This document shows positions 17,989-26,394 of a stretch of DNA of 64,000 nucleotides, in pieces. Under the pieces are notes generated by a model that was not told where the DNA came from, did no database searches, and worked only from the letters and a program-made list of their open reading frames with translations. Numbering within the stretch: the first letter of the stretch is position 1; every line of letters starts with the position of its first letter. Both the position numbers and the translations under genes were made by a program. This DNA comes from CBDCCV01 sp965215025 (GTDB lineage Bacteria; Bacteroidota; Rhodothermia; Rhodothermales; Salinibacteraceae): NCBI GenBank assembly GCA_965215025.1, contig CBDCCV010000001.1:806001-870000 (forward strand). The letters run 5' to 3'.

Positions 17989-18304
17989 CGAGGACCTCGA
18001 CACCGATCTGCGGCACGCCTTCATGAGTGCCACGGCTGAAACCGTCCAATACCGCGACTGGAAAGGGTTGGAGAACGGGGACCTGCTCCGCGCGGCACAG
18101 GACCGCTTCGACGTGCTCGTCACGATGGACGCGAACATGAGCCATCAGCAGAACTTGAAGCTGTTCGATATCGCCGTCGTTGTGCTCAGGGCGAAATCCA
18201 AGAACTTGGCTGACCTCGAAGCCTTGATGCCGCAGGTCAACGAGCTACTGCCACGCCTCCGTCCGGGCAAGGCCGTCGAAGTTTTCCCGCCCGAAGCAGC
18301 GTAG
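17972..18304 (+). CDS. DUF5615 PIN-like toxin
   Basis: The product has 110 residues from the ATG at 17972. The N-terminus MRVLIDEDLDTDLRHAF carries the first acidic cluster of Mut7-C/DUF5615 PIN-like domains. DWKGLENGDLLRAAQDRFDVLVTMDANM supplies the second acidic pair (D in LVTMD), and LVVLRAKS-type strands follow. Such proteins are predicted RNases partnered with DUF433. The start lies inside the DUF433 gene (17-base overlap), so expression is coupled. Confidence 0.82.
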   Translation: MRVLIDEDLDTDLRHAFMSATAETVQYRDWKGLENGDLLRAAQDRFDVLVTMDANMSHQQNLKLFDIAVVVLRAKSKNLADLEALMPQVNELLPRLRPGKAVEVFPPEAA

Positions 18305-18438
18305 CTGAAGCGATATCGGATTTCGCTGAACCTGCTGAATCTCCGCGCCGGCCCGCTCGTTTTTTCTACCAGCAGCCGACGCCCTTCCACCGGGGCGCCG
18401 GCCTTTCGGTGTTGTGTTCACGCTTTCCTTCTGCTTCT

Positions 18439-21400
18439 GTGGCCCTGCAAGAAATCTACCGCACCGTCAGCCAGACTCCGCTTTTCGACGAGGCGGCGGC
18501 GTGGCTGCGCGAGGCCTCCGCGCCCGCCGCGCTTCGCCTCGAAGGCACCTCCGGCTCGCTGCCCGCCTTTGTGATCCATCACGTCCTGCGCGCGCGCGCC
18601 GAGGAGAAAAGTGGCGCTCCCCTCCTCTGCCTGATGCCGGACGAGGACGCCGCCGCCTACCTCCAGAGCGACCTCGAACAGCTTGCCGGCACGGACGAGC
18701 GCGTGCTCCGCTTCCCCGCCACCGGCCGCACGCCCTACGACGCCGAGCAGATGACGGACCCGGAGCCGCTCGTCGCCCGCGCCGATGCGCTCCAGCAGCT
18801 TGCCGGCGGCTTCGACGGCGTTGTCATTACCAGCGCCGAGGCCGTGGGCGAAAAGGTCCCGCCCGCCGAAAGCGTCCGCCACGAAACCACGGCGCTCGCC
18901 CTCGGCGACATGGCGCCGCCGGAAAGCCTCATCGAGCGGCTCGTGGATCAGGGCTTCGCCCGCGTCGAGTTCGTCGAAGAACCCGGCGAGATCGCGCTGC
19001 GCGGCGGCATCCTGGACGTCTTCCCCTTCTCCGGCGCGTACCCGATCCGGCTGGAGTTCTTCGGCGATGAGATCGACTCCATCCGCGAGTTCGACGTCAG
19101 GACGCAGCGCTCGGTAAGCCGGCTCAAGACCGCGCGCCTCGTGCCCAACCTCGAGCGCGACGCGCAGGGCGGCGGCTACGTCCCCTTCTTCGATCACCTC
19201 CCCAAGGGCACGCCGCTGGCGACGTACGACGAGGAGCGCGTCGTAGAAACCACCGCCGCGCTGTTCGAGCGCGCCGCCGGAGCGTACGAAGCCGCCGCCG
19301 AGGACGAGGCGTTCAGCGGCCCGCCGCCCGAGGCGCGCTACCTCGACGCCGAGGCGCTGCGCCATCTGCTGCAAGATCACGCGCGGCTCCTCTTCGGCAC
19401 CTTCGCTGGCAACACCTCCGCCGAGGCGATGGACCTCGATGCGCGCCCGCAGCCGGCCTTTGGCGGGAGCATGGACCTCCTGCGCGAGCGCCTGAACGAG
19501 AACGCTGCCGACGGCCTCCGCACGTACATCCTCTGCGACAGCCAAGGCCAAGCCTCGCGCCTGCGCGACCTGCTCGAAGCGGAGATCGACAGCGGCAAGG
19601 CGCGCCTCGTCATCGAATCGCTCCACGAGGGCTTCGAGTTGCGCGCGCAGGAGATCGCCGTTTACACGGATCATCAGATCTTCAACCGCTACCACCGTCC
19701 CTCGACGAAGCGGCGCAAGAAGACGCAGGGCGGCCTAAGCCTGCGCGACATCCAAAACCTCAACCCCGGCGATTTTGTGGTGCACGTGGACCACGGCATC
19801 GGGCAGTTCGCGGGGATGAAGGAGATCGAGGTGCGCGGCAAGCAGCAGGAGGCCGTGCGGCTCAACTTCCAGGGCGGCGACGTGCTCTACGTCAACGTCA
19901 GCGCGCTGCACAAGCTCAACAAATACAGCGGCAAAGAAGGCCACCAGCCGCGCCTCACGAAGCTCGGCTCCGGGCAGTGGGATAAGGTCAAGGCGCGCAC
20001 AAAGTCGAAGGTCAAGGACATCGCCCGCGACCTCATCAAGCTCTACGCCGAGCGCAAGGCCTCGGACGGCTACGCCTTCCCGCAGGACACGATCTGGCAG
20101 CGCGAGATGGAGGCTTCGTTCGCCTTTGAGGACACGCCGGATCAAGCTGCCGCCGCCGAAGCCGTCAAGTGCGACATGGAAGACCCCGTGCCGATGGACC
20201 GGCTCATCTGCGGCGACGTGGGCTTCGGCAAAACGGAGATCGCCGTGCGCGCGGCGTTCAAGGCGGCGCAGGACGGCAAGCAGGTCGCCGTCCTTGTGCC
20301 AACGACGATCCTGGCTGCGCAGCACTACGAGACGTTTAAGAGGCGCCTCGAAAAATATCCCGTTACTGTGGATATGATCTCGCGTTTCCGCTCCCAGTCA
20401 GAGCAAAAAGAAATCCTTGAGCGTCTTGAAAAGGGACAGATCGACATCCTCATCGGGACGCATCGCATCACGTCCAAAGATGTGAGATTCAAAAACTTAG
20501 GCCTCTTCATCGTAGACGAAGAGCAGCGCTTCGGTGTGAAGATGAAGGAGCGCTTACGCAAACTTCGCGCCGAAGTGGACACACTCACCCTCACAGCCAC
20601 GCCCATCCCGCGTACGCTCCAGTTCTCGCTCATGGGCACGCGCGACCTTTCGATCATCGCTACGCCGCCGCCGAATCGGCAGCCTATTATTACTGAGATT
20701 CATACCTTCGACAAAGACCTTATACGTGATGCTATTCTGTACGAGAAAAGCCGCGGCGGGCAGGTGTTCTTCATCCACAACCGCGTCAAAACGATCCATG
20801 AGGTGGCCGAGATGCTGCGTGCGATGGTGCCGGGCATTCGCGCGCGCGTGGCGCATGGGCAGATGCAGTCACACGAGCTGGAAGACGTGATGCTCGGCTT
20901 TATTGAAAAAGAGTTCGACGTGCTCGTAAGTACGACGATCATCGAGAACGGCCTCGACATCTCGAACGCCAACACCATGATCATCAACCGCGCGGACCGC
21001 TTCGGGCTGTCGGAAATGCACCAACTGCGCGGGCGGGTGGGGCGCTCGGAGCGGAAGGCATTCTGCTATCTCTTGGTGCCGTCGGTGCACACGCTCACGC
21101 GCGAGGGGCGGCAGCGGCTGCGCGCTGTGGAGGAGTTCTCAGACCTCGGCAGCGGCTTCAGCCTGGCGATGCGCGACCTTGACATCCGTGGCGCCGGGAC
21201 GCTCCTCGGCGGCGAACAGAGCGGCTTCATCGAAGACGTCGGCTACGAGACGTACCACCGCATTTTAGACGACGCCGTGCAGGAACTACGCAGTGAGGAG
21301 TTTCAAGGTGTATTTGCAGGCGAAAAGCACGCGCCGCCCGCGTCCGAAACCAACGTGGACGTGGAAGCGGATGCGCTCCTGCCGGTGGACTATCTGCCCA

Positions 21401-21819
21401 ACAATACGGAGCGTCTGAACCTGTACCGGCGCATCAGCGAGGCGGGCGAGCAATCGGCGCTGGACGAGTTGCGCTCAGAGATGGCCGACCGTTTCGGTCC
21501 GCTCCCAGAAGCGGCCAAGCACCTCATGGCGGCGGCGGAGCTTCGGCTCCTGGCACAGAGGCTTCGCCTGCCGAAGGTGCTGTTCAAGAACGAGCGGCTT
21601 TTTCTCTACTTCTCCGAGCAGGAGGAAGACCCGTACTTCTACGAGGCGTTTTTCCATCCGCTTCTCGAACGGCTCGCGGCGCTCGACCGGCGCTACGTGC
21701 TCAAGGACAACAAAGGCAAGAAGCTGCGTGCTATCGTGCAAAGCGTGCCAAGCCTTGATGTGGCAAAAGCGGTGATGTGGAAACTGCTTTCTGTTGAAGA
21801 CGAAGCCGTCACGATCTAA
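18439..21819 (+). CDS. mfd: Transcription-repair coupling factor Mfd
   Basis: The product has about 1126 residues from the GTG at 18439; a GTG at 18409 adds ten residues and cannot be excluded. The order is a UvrB-like N-terminal domain, the CarD-like RNA polymerase-interaction domain (PGDFVVHVDHGIGQFAGM), a RecG-like helicase core with Walker A CGDVGFGKTEIAVRAAF, DEEQRFG, TATPIPRTLQ and HQLRGRVGRSERKAFCYL, and a C-terminal TRCF domain. It removes stalled RNA polymerase at lesions and recruits UvrA. Codon use around 20330-20720 is slightly richer in A/T than the rest, within the conserved translocase core. Confidence 0.97.
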   Translation: MALQEIYRTVSQTPLFDEAAAWLREASAPAALRLEGTSGSLPAFVIHHVLRARAEEKSGAPLLCLMPDEDAAAYLQSDLEQLAGTDERVLRFPATGRTPYDAEQMTDPEPLVARADALQQLAGGFDGVVITSAEAVGEKVPPAESVRHETTALALGDMAPPESLIERLVDQGFARVEFVEEPGEIALRGGILDVFPFSGAYPIRLEFFGDEIDSIREFDVRTQRSVSRLKTARLVPNLERDAQGGGYVPFFDHLPKGTPLATYDEERVVETTAALFERAAGAYEAAAEDEAFSGPPPEARYLDAEALRHLLQDHARLLFGTFAGNTSAEAMDLDARPQPAFGGSMDLLRERLNENAADGLRTYILCDSQGQASRLRDLLEAEIDSGKARLVIESLHEGFELRAQEIAVYTDHQIFNRYHRPSTKRRKKTQGGLSLRDIQNLNPGDFVVHVDHGIGQFAGMKEIEVRGKQQEAVRLNFQGGDVLYVNVSALHKLNKYSGKEGHQPRLTKLGSGQWDKVKARTKSKVKDIARDLIKLYAERKASDGYAFPQDTIWQREMEASFAFEDTPDQAAAAEAVKCDMEDPVPMDRLICGDVGFGKTEIAVRAAFKAAQDGKQVAVLVPTTILAAQHYETFKRRLEKYPVTVDMISRFRSQSEQKEILERLEKGQIDILIGTHRITSKDVRFKNLGLFIVDEEQRFGVKMKERLRKLRAEVDTLTLTATPIPRTLQFSLMGTRDLSIIATPPPNRQPIITEIHTFDKDLIRDAILYEKSRGGQVFFIHNRVKTIHEVAEMLRAMVPGIRARVAHGQMQSHELEDVMLGFIEKEFDVLVSTTIIENGLDISNANTMIINRADRFGLSEMHQLRGRVGRSERKAFCYLLVPSVHTLTREGRQRLRAVEEFSDLGSGFSLAMRDLDIRGAGTLLGGEQSGFIEDVGYETYHRILDDAVQELRSEEFQGVFAGEKHAPPASETNVDVEADALLPVDYLPNNTERLNLYRRISEAGEQSALDELRSEMADRFGPLPEAAKHLMAAAELRLLAQRLRLPKVLFKNERLFLYFSEQEEDPYFYEAFFHPLLERLAALDRRYVLKDNKGKKLRAIVQSVPSLDVAKAVMWKLLSVEDEAVTI

Positions 21820-22050
21820 GCCTGTCTGCTTTAGCTTCTCTCCTCTGCACGATTTGCCTTGTGTGCCGGATCAACTCGGACGGGGGTGGTGAAAAAACCG
21901 CCTCCACACATGCACCCAGACGCGCGTTCTCAGCCTGGCGTAGGCTCTACCATTCCTTGAGGGTTGCGCGCCGTAGCGGGCCGTTGTGGGCGTTTGGAGG
22001 CGTGTCGCTTTCGAGCAGTTCTTGAAAGGACAGATTCGCTGTGGGAGAGA

Positions 22051-22066
22051 TGTTCCACGTGAAACA
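22051..22066. promoter_or_regulatory. parS-like site (one mismatch)
   Basis: TGTTCCACGTGAAACA differs from the chromosomal parS consensus TGTTTCACGTGAAACA at one position. It lies three bases beyond the stop codon of the WYL regulator gene, in the mnmG-rsmG neighbourhood where parS and parAB are commonly found. It is a likely ParB-CTP loading site. Confidence 0.8.
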
Positions 22067-22068
22067 CT

Positions 22069-23061
22069 CTACTCTGACACCTCCTCTCTGTACTGCTCTG
22101 CCAGCGAAAGCGCGAGATGACGGATCTCCTCCTTGAGCAGGTCTGGCTCTACCACCTCGGCGCGCGTGCCGTAGCGCAGGAGCCACCGGGCGACGTAGGG
22201 CAGGTTCTCGAAGTAGAACGTGACCTCCTTGCTTCCGTCCTCCAGCTCACGCTCCACCTCGATCTTAGCCGGGATGCCGCGCCGTGCCCATCGGTACTCC
22301 TGCGCGTCGAAGCGGAGGACGATGCGTTGACCGGTGCTGTCCCGCCGTTCTTCGAGGTAGTTATTTAGCTCAAATCCTTCGGGCTTCTCGAAGCGCCCCA
22401 TTCCGACATGCATCTCGCGGATGCGGTCGAGGCGGAAGTTGCGGATGGCGTCGCGCAGGTGGTCGTACGCGATGAGGTTCCAGTGGTCGGTGTAGTACAC
22501 GAGGCCGAGCGGGTCCACGCGCCGCCGGGTCAGCTCGTCGCGGCTGGGCACGTAGTAGCGCATGTTGATGGGGTGCTGGTTGGCGATGGCTTCGCTGAGT
22601 TCGTACCAGCGCCCCTCCTCCTCGTCGCTCGTGCGCATGGCGTGGAGCCAGTAGGGGTCGAGCACGGTCCGCTCGCGCAGCCGGTCGATGTACTCCTGCA
22701 CGGGCTTCGGGAGCACGGAGCGGATCTTAAGCGCGACCTCGTCGGCATCTTTGCGGAGCGAGGCGTCGGGCTGGAGCTTCATGAACTCGGTGCCGGTGAG
22801 GAGCGTGGCGGCTTCGCGCGCGGTAAGCATAAGCGGCGGAAGCTGGTAGCCTTCTAAGATTTCGTAGCCGCCCTCTTCGGCGTACGTGAGCGGCACGCCT
22901 GATTCGCCCAGCGCGCGCAGGTCGCGGAAGATCGTCCGCCGGCTCACGCCGAAGTGCTCGGCCAAATCGCGCGAGGTCATGTTCGGTCGGTTCTGAAGGA
23001 GCAGCACCTCGGCGAAAAGCCGCTCGGTGCGGTTCAGCGTCCGCTCTTCGTTGGTGGGCAT
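22069..23061 (-). CDS. HTH and WYL domain transcriptional regulator
   Basis: The product has 330 residues. Residues about 10-65 form a winged HTH of the DeoR/HTH_11 type (MTSRDLAEHFGVSRRTIFRD, then LRALGESGVPL). Residues about 150-230 are a WYL domain: LVYYTDHWNLIAYDHLRDAIRNFRLDRIREM carries the ligand-binding core pattern. A WCX C-terminal extension follows. These are usually sensors of nucleic acid fragments or small ligands. It is separated from rsmG by 7 bases and shares its operon. In many relatives parA/parB occupy this place; neither is in this window. Confidence 0.9.
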   Translation of the reverse strand: MPTNEERTLNRTERLFAEVLLLQNRPNMTSRDLAEHFGVSRRTIFRDLRALGESGVPLTYAEEGGYEILEGYQLPPLMLTAREAATLLTGTEFMKLQPDASLRKDADEVALKIRSVLPKPVQEYIDRLRERTVLDPYWLHAMRTSDEEEGRWYELSEAIANQHPINMRYYVPSRDELTRRRVDPLGLVYYTDHWNLIAYDHLRDAIRNFRLDRIREMHVGMGRFEKPEGFELNNYLEERRDSTGQRIVLRFDAQEYRWARRGIPAKIEVERELEDGSKEVTFYFENLPYVARWLLRYGTRAEVVEPDLLKEEIRHLALSLAEQYREEVSE

Positions 23062-23067
23062 AAGCGC

Positions 23068-23700
23068 TCAAAGGGTGACGGTGACGATGCATTTGTCCGC
23101 AAAGTACGCCTCGCCTAAGACACTTTGCAGCGGATGCTGTACTATGCAGGCGGACGGATACGCGCGCCGCAACGACTCTACCTCAGATCCGAGAGCGCCG
23201 CCTTTCAGACAAACGAGACCCGGCGTCCAGAAACCGCCGCCGGCCGACGCATCTGCCGAGACGGAGACGCGCGTATGCCAGCGCCACAGGTCCAGCAACG
23301 GTGCCGTAGCACGGGAGATAGAGTAGTGCGCCCCTCCAGGCCACGCTTCTGCCCTCCCATTCCATACGTCGAGGTTGCGCAAGCCCAGCCGCCGCACCAT
23401 CGCCTGAAGCGCCATCGTTTTCTTTTCGACGGAATCCACTGCGCAGAAGCGCACTTCGGGAAAACAGATAGCTAAGGGCACGGCCGGAAGCCCGCCACCC
23501 GTGCCCCAATCCACCACCATGCTTTCGGGGGGAAAGCCTTTGACCGCAAGTGACAGCGCGTGCCGCACGTGGAGGGCCACGCGGCCCTCATCCTCGCGCG
23601 AAATCAGGTTCACCTTCTGATTATAACGCACAAGCAGACGTACATACGTGCCGAGCATACTGTTTTGCTCGTCCGTGAGCCAGAGGAAATCCACATCCAT
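23068..23700 (-). CDS. rsmG: 16S rRNA (guanine527-N7)-methyltransferase RsmG
   Basis: The product has 210 residues from the ATG at 23700. The frame stays open upstream to 23787, and a GTG at 23751 would give VFHVKQ..., a head created by the parS-like site. The shorter start is preferred because it leaves that site non-coding. Rossmann motif VVDWGTGGGLPAVPLAICFP, then VEKKTMALQAMVRRLGL and ISRATAPL are typical GidB/RsmG. It methylates G527 of 16S rRNA with SAM. It follows mnmG as in most bacterial origin regions. Confidence 0.93.
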   Translation of the reverse strand: MDVDFLWLTDEQNSMLGTYVRLLVRYNQKVNLISREDEGRVALHVRHALSLAVKGFPPESMVVDWGTGGGLPAVPLAICFPEVRFCAVDSVEKKTMALQAMVRRLGLRNLDVWNGRAEAWPGGAHYSISRATAPLLDLWRWHTRVSVSADASAGGGFWTPGLVCLKGGALGSEVESLRRAYPSACIVQHPLQSVLGEAYFADKCIVTVTL

Positions 23701-23734
23701 GATTTCTGCTGATCTCGGCGCGCTGACGACGACT

Positions 23735-23750
23735 TGTTTCACGTGGAACA
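23735..23750. promoter_or_regulatory. parS-like site (one mismatch)
   Basis: TGTTTCACGTGGAACA has one mismatch to the parS consensus. It is the exact reverse complement of the site at 22051. It sits between the mnmG stop and the rsmG start. Confidence 0.8.
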
Positions 23751-23755
23751 CGCCG

Positions 23756-25699
23756 TTAACTCGCTCCCAGCGCTGGTAGTGTTTCATGTGGAACGTTTTC
23801 CTGTACCGGCCGCAATGACGTGCCGCCCTGTTTGAGCAACACCATGAGCACGGATACGTCGGCGGGACTGACGCCGCTGATGCGGGACGCCTGGCCTAAG
23901 TTCGTCGGTTCGATTCTGGAGAGCTTCTCACGCGCCTCGTTGGTGATGTTCTTCACCGCACCGTAGTCGAATCCGCGCGGGATCGGCATCTGCTCCTTCT
24001 CTTCCATCTGACGAATCATGGCGCGCTGGCGGTCGAGATAACCCTCGTACTTGAGGTCCATCTCCGCAAGCTGCGCCGCCGAGTACGTCCCCGGCGTGGG
24101 CGCTACGAGGTCGCCGTACAGATTCGTCTCTCGGAGCAACGCTTCGAGGCTGACCTGCGGCCGCTTGGCAAGCTGAACGATGCGCTCAGGACTGCTGATG
24201 GAGGATGTACCCTGCGCTTCGAGGTACGGGTTGGCAGCCTCAGGGGAGACCGTGTGTTCTTCGATAGCGGTGCGCGTCTGGCGGATGGCTTCGCGTTTCT
24301 GCCGCATCCGTTCGTGGCGCTCCTGCGTAGCCAAGCCGAGGCGGTGCCCGAGGTCCGTGAGCCGCAAATCGGCGTTGTCCTGGCGCAACAGGATGCGGTG
24401 CTCGGCGCGCGAGGTGAACATGCGGTACGGCTCGTCGGTGCCTTTGGCTACGAGGTCGTCGATGAGGACGCCGATGTACGCTTCGGAGCGCTTGAGCACA
24501 ACGGGCGCCTCCTCGCGGAGCCGCTGCACGGCGTTAATCCCCGCCATGAGGCCCTGCGCGGCGGCCTCCTCGTAGCCCGTCGTGCCGTTGATCTGCCCGG
24601 CGAAAAACAGCCCTTCAACGCGCTTCGTCTCCAGCGAGTAGCGGATCTGGTGCGGCGGAAAGTAGTCGTATTCGATGGCGTAGCCGGGCCGCAGCAGGTG
24701 CGCGTTCTCCAAACCCGGCACCTTGCGGAGCGCCTGGAACTGCACCTCCTCAGGCAGGCTTGTCGAAAAGCCGTTGACGTACACCTCGTCGGTCGAGCGC
24801 CCTTCCGGCTCGATAAAAATCTGATGGCTCTCTTTCTCGGAGAAGCGGTCGAGCTTGTCTTCGATAGAAGGACAATAGCGTGGCCCCTTGGCCTGGATGC
24901 GCCCGGCAAACATCGGGCTGCGGTCGAAGCCGGTGCGCAGCATCTCATGGACGGCGGGCGTGGTGTGCGTGAGCCAGCAGGAGAGCTGATCGCCTTCGAG
25001 GCGGTCCGTCATGAAGGAGAAAGGCGATGGGTCGGCATCGCCGGGCTGCTCCTGCATGACGGCGTAGTCGATAGTGCGCCCGTCGATGCGCGGCGGCGTG
25101 CCCGTCTTGAGCCGCCCGCTCTCGAAACCGAGCCGATGCAGGCTCCCGGTGATGCCCCGCGAGGCACGCTCGCCCATCCGCCCGCCGCCGAAGTGCTTCT
25201 CGCCGACGTGGATGACGCCGTTGGCAAAGGTGCCCGTCGTCAGCACCACGCACGGCGCTTTGAACGTGACGCCTAAGTTGGTGCGCACGCCCGTCACGCG
25301 GCCCGCTTCGGTGAGCAGTTCCGTCACCATGTCCGCCCGCATGAAGAGGCTGCCGATGCCTTCCAGCTCCTCGCGCACAGCGGCGGCGTACGCCATGCGG
25401 TCGCACTGCGCGCGCGGCCCCCACACCGCCGGACCCTTGCTCCGGTTGAGCATCCGAAACTGAATGCCGGCGCGGTCGGTGACGCGGCCCATCAGCCCGC
25501 CGAGCGCGTCGATCTCGCGGGCGATGTGCCCCTTACCGATCCCGCCGATGGCCGGGTTGCAAGACATCTGCCCGATGGCGTCGAGCTTAAGCGTGATGAG
25601 CAGCGTCCGTGCGCCCATGTTCGCGGCGGCGGCGGCGGCCTCGGAGCCGGCGTGCCCCCCGCCAACGACGATGACGTCGTAGCTGAAATAGTCGGTCAT
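23756..25699 (-). CDS. mnmG: tRNA uridine-5-carboxymethylaminomethyl modification enzyme MnmG
   Basis: The product has 647 residues. FAD-binding dinucleotide motif VIVVGGGHAGSEAAAAAANMG at the N-terminus, then NPAIGGIGKGHIAREIDALGG, the two GidA signatures GPRAQCDR and PGYAIEYDYF, and GTTGYEEAAAQGLMAGINA. With MnmE it forms the cmnm5 group at U34 of tRNAs. It is followed by rsmG, the usual gidA-gidB order. The C-terminal residues after GGTSLRP (VQENVPHETLPALGAS) include a degenerate parS-like sequence. Confidence 0.97.
   Translation of the reverse strand: MTDYFSYDVIVVGGGHAGSEAAAAAANMGARTLLITLKLDAIGQMSCNPAIGGIGKGHIAREIDALGGLMGRVTDRAGIQFRMLNRSKGPAVWGPRAQCDRMAYAAAVREELEGIGSLFMRADMVTELLTEAGRVTGVRTNLGVTFKAPCVVLTTGTFANGVIHVGEKHFGGGRMGERASRGITGSLHRLGFESGRLKTGTPPRIDGRTIDYAVMQEQPGDADPSPFSFMTDRLEGDQLSCWLTHTTPAVHEMLRTGFDRSPMFAGRIQAKGPRYCPSIEDKLDRFSEKESHQIFIEPEGRSTDEVYVNGFSTSLPEEVQFQALRKVPGLENAHLLRPGYAIEYDYFPPHQIRYSLETKRVEGLFFAGQINGTTGYEEAAAQGLMAGINAVQRLREEAPVVLKRSEAYIGVLIDDLVAKGTDEPYRMFTSRAEHRILLRQDNADLRLTDLGHRLGLATQERHERMRQKREAIRQTRTAIEEHTVSPEAANPYLEAQGTSSISSPERIVQLAKRPQVSLEALLRETNLYGDLVAPTPGTYSAAQLAEMDLKYEGYLDRQRAMIRQMEEKEQMPIPRGFDYGAVKNITNEAREKLSRIEPTNLGQASRISGVSPADVSVLMVLLKQGGTSLRPVQENVPHETLPALGAS
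23780..23795. promoter_or_regulatory. Degenerate parS-like sequence in the mnmG 3' end
   Basis: TGTTTCATGTGGAACG has three mismatches to the parS consensus and lies 29 bases from the better site at 23735, inside the last codons of mnmG. It may be a decayed or low-affinity ParB site. Confidence 0.4.
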
Positions 25700-25807
25700 A
25701 GGTCAGAACGGATGGGAAATGAAACAGAAAAACAGCTTGCTCAGCACCTGAACGGGTACGACACGTATTTTGTCACATGCAAGCCCACACTGCCGCAAAG
25801 GGCGACA

Positions 25808-25832
25808 CTTGATTTGTCAAAGCCAAATCAAG
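25808..25832 (-). terminator. Inverted repeat overlapping the stop of the HTH gene
   Basis: CTTGATTTG and CAAATCAAG form a 9-bp perfect stem with a 7-base loop. The stop codon of the HTH gene (25828-25830) is inside the right arm. There is no T-run, so it could stabilise the 3' end of the mRNA or be a weak terminator. Confidence 0.35.
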
Positions 25833-26313
25833 CCGCCATCTTCTTCAGAAAGCGTTGCACGGTGCGGCGGTCGGGGAGGTCGGATTCGTCGAAGTGGCGG
25901 CGGAGTTCGTCGAGCAGTTCGCCGCTCGTGCAGCGGGGGTGATCGGCAAGGAAGTAGAGGGCGACTTTGCGCATCTCGGTGCCGGGGTCGAAGTAGGACG
26001 TGTAGGTGCGCTCGCTGCGTGGGCCGTGGTCATCGGCAAGGCCGGCGAGACCGCCCTCGGCGAGGCGCTCGGCCCAGCGGCGCAGCGTGCGGCCGCTCAC
26101 GCCGTCGTACACCTCGTAGACCCAGGCGTCCACCTCGGCAGCGCGCTCGGCGAAGCGCTCGGCGGTTTCTTCCAGCGCCTGCGTGTCGGAGAGGTGGTGC
26201 TCCTCGCGGTGGCGGAGGTACGCACGCACAAGCGCCAGCCGCGCTATAAGCCGGCGAAAGGCGGTGTCTTCGAGCGCGTTCAGCGTTTGCGTGGGCGAGG
26301 CGGTCTCGGCCAT
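25828..26313 (-). CDS. Stand-alone HTH protein resembling the N-terminus of Mu-type transposases
   Basis: The product has 161 residues from the ATG at 26313. The segment VDAWVYEVYDGVSGRTLRRW, followed by AERLAEGGLAGLADDHGPRS, matches the helix-turn-helix plus Ala/Gly linker found at the N-terminus of Mu/IS481-like transposases. A second helical region LPDRRTVQRFLKKM closes the protein, exactly where a DDE catalytic core would begin in full-length relatives. That core is absent, so this is either a domesticated DNA-binding protein or a truncated transposase. A 17-bp palindrome lies 37 bases upstream. It is a minus-strand gene between mnmG and the Uma2 gene. Confidence 0.6.
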   Translation of the reverse strand: MAETASPTQTLNALEDTAFRRLIARLALVRAYLRHREEHHLSDTQALEETAERFAERAAEVDAWVYEVYDGVSGRTLRRWAERLAEGGLAGLADDHGPRSERTYTSYFDPGTEMRKVALYFLADHPRCTSGELLDELRRHFDESDLPDRRTVQRFLKKMAA

Positions 26314-26349
26314 GGCGCCAGTTCTGTGAGGGGCGAGGCGTCTGCCGGT

Positions 26350-26366
26350 TGTTTCACGGTGAAACA
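26350..26366. promoter_or_regulatory. 17-bp parS-variant palindrome upstream of the HTH gene
   Basis: TGTTTCAC-G-GTGAAACA has both perfect parS half sites separated by one extra base. The adjacent 40 or so bases toward the gene resemble those beside the matching palindrome at 26993. Confidence 0.7.
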
Positions 26367-26394
26367 ACTCCGGCGAAGAGAAGAGCAGATCCGA

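Noticed and set aside
20330..20720. A less GC-rich stretch inside mfd considered as a recombined or inserted segment
   Set aside because: The reading frame and all helicase motifs continue without interruption; the shift is mild and could reflect conserved amino acids or codon choice.
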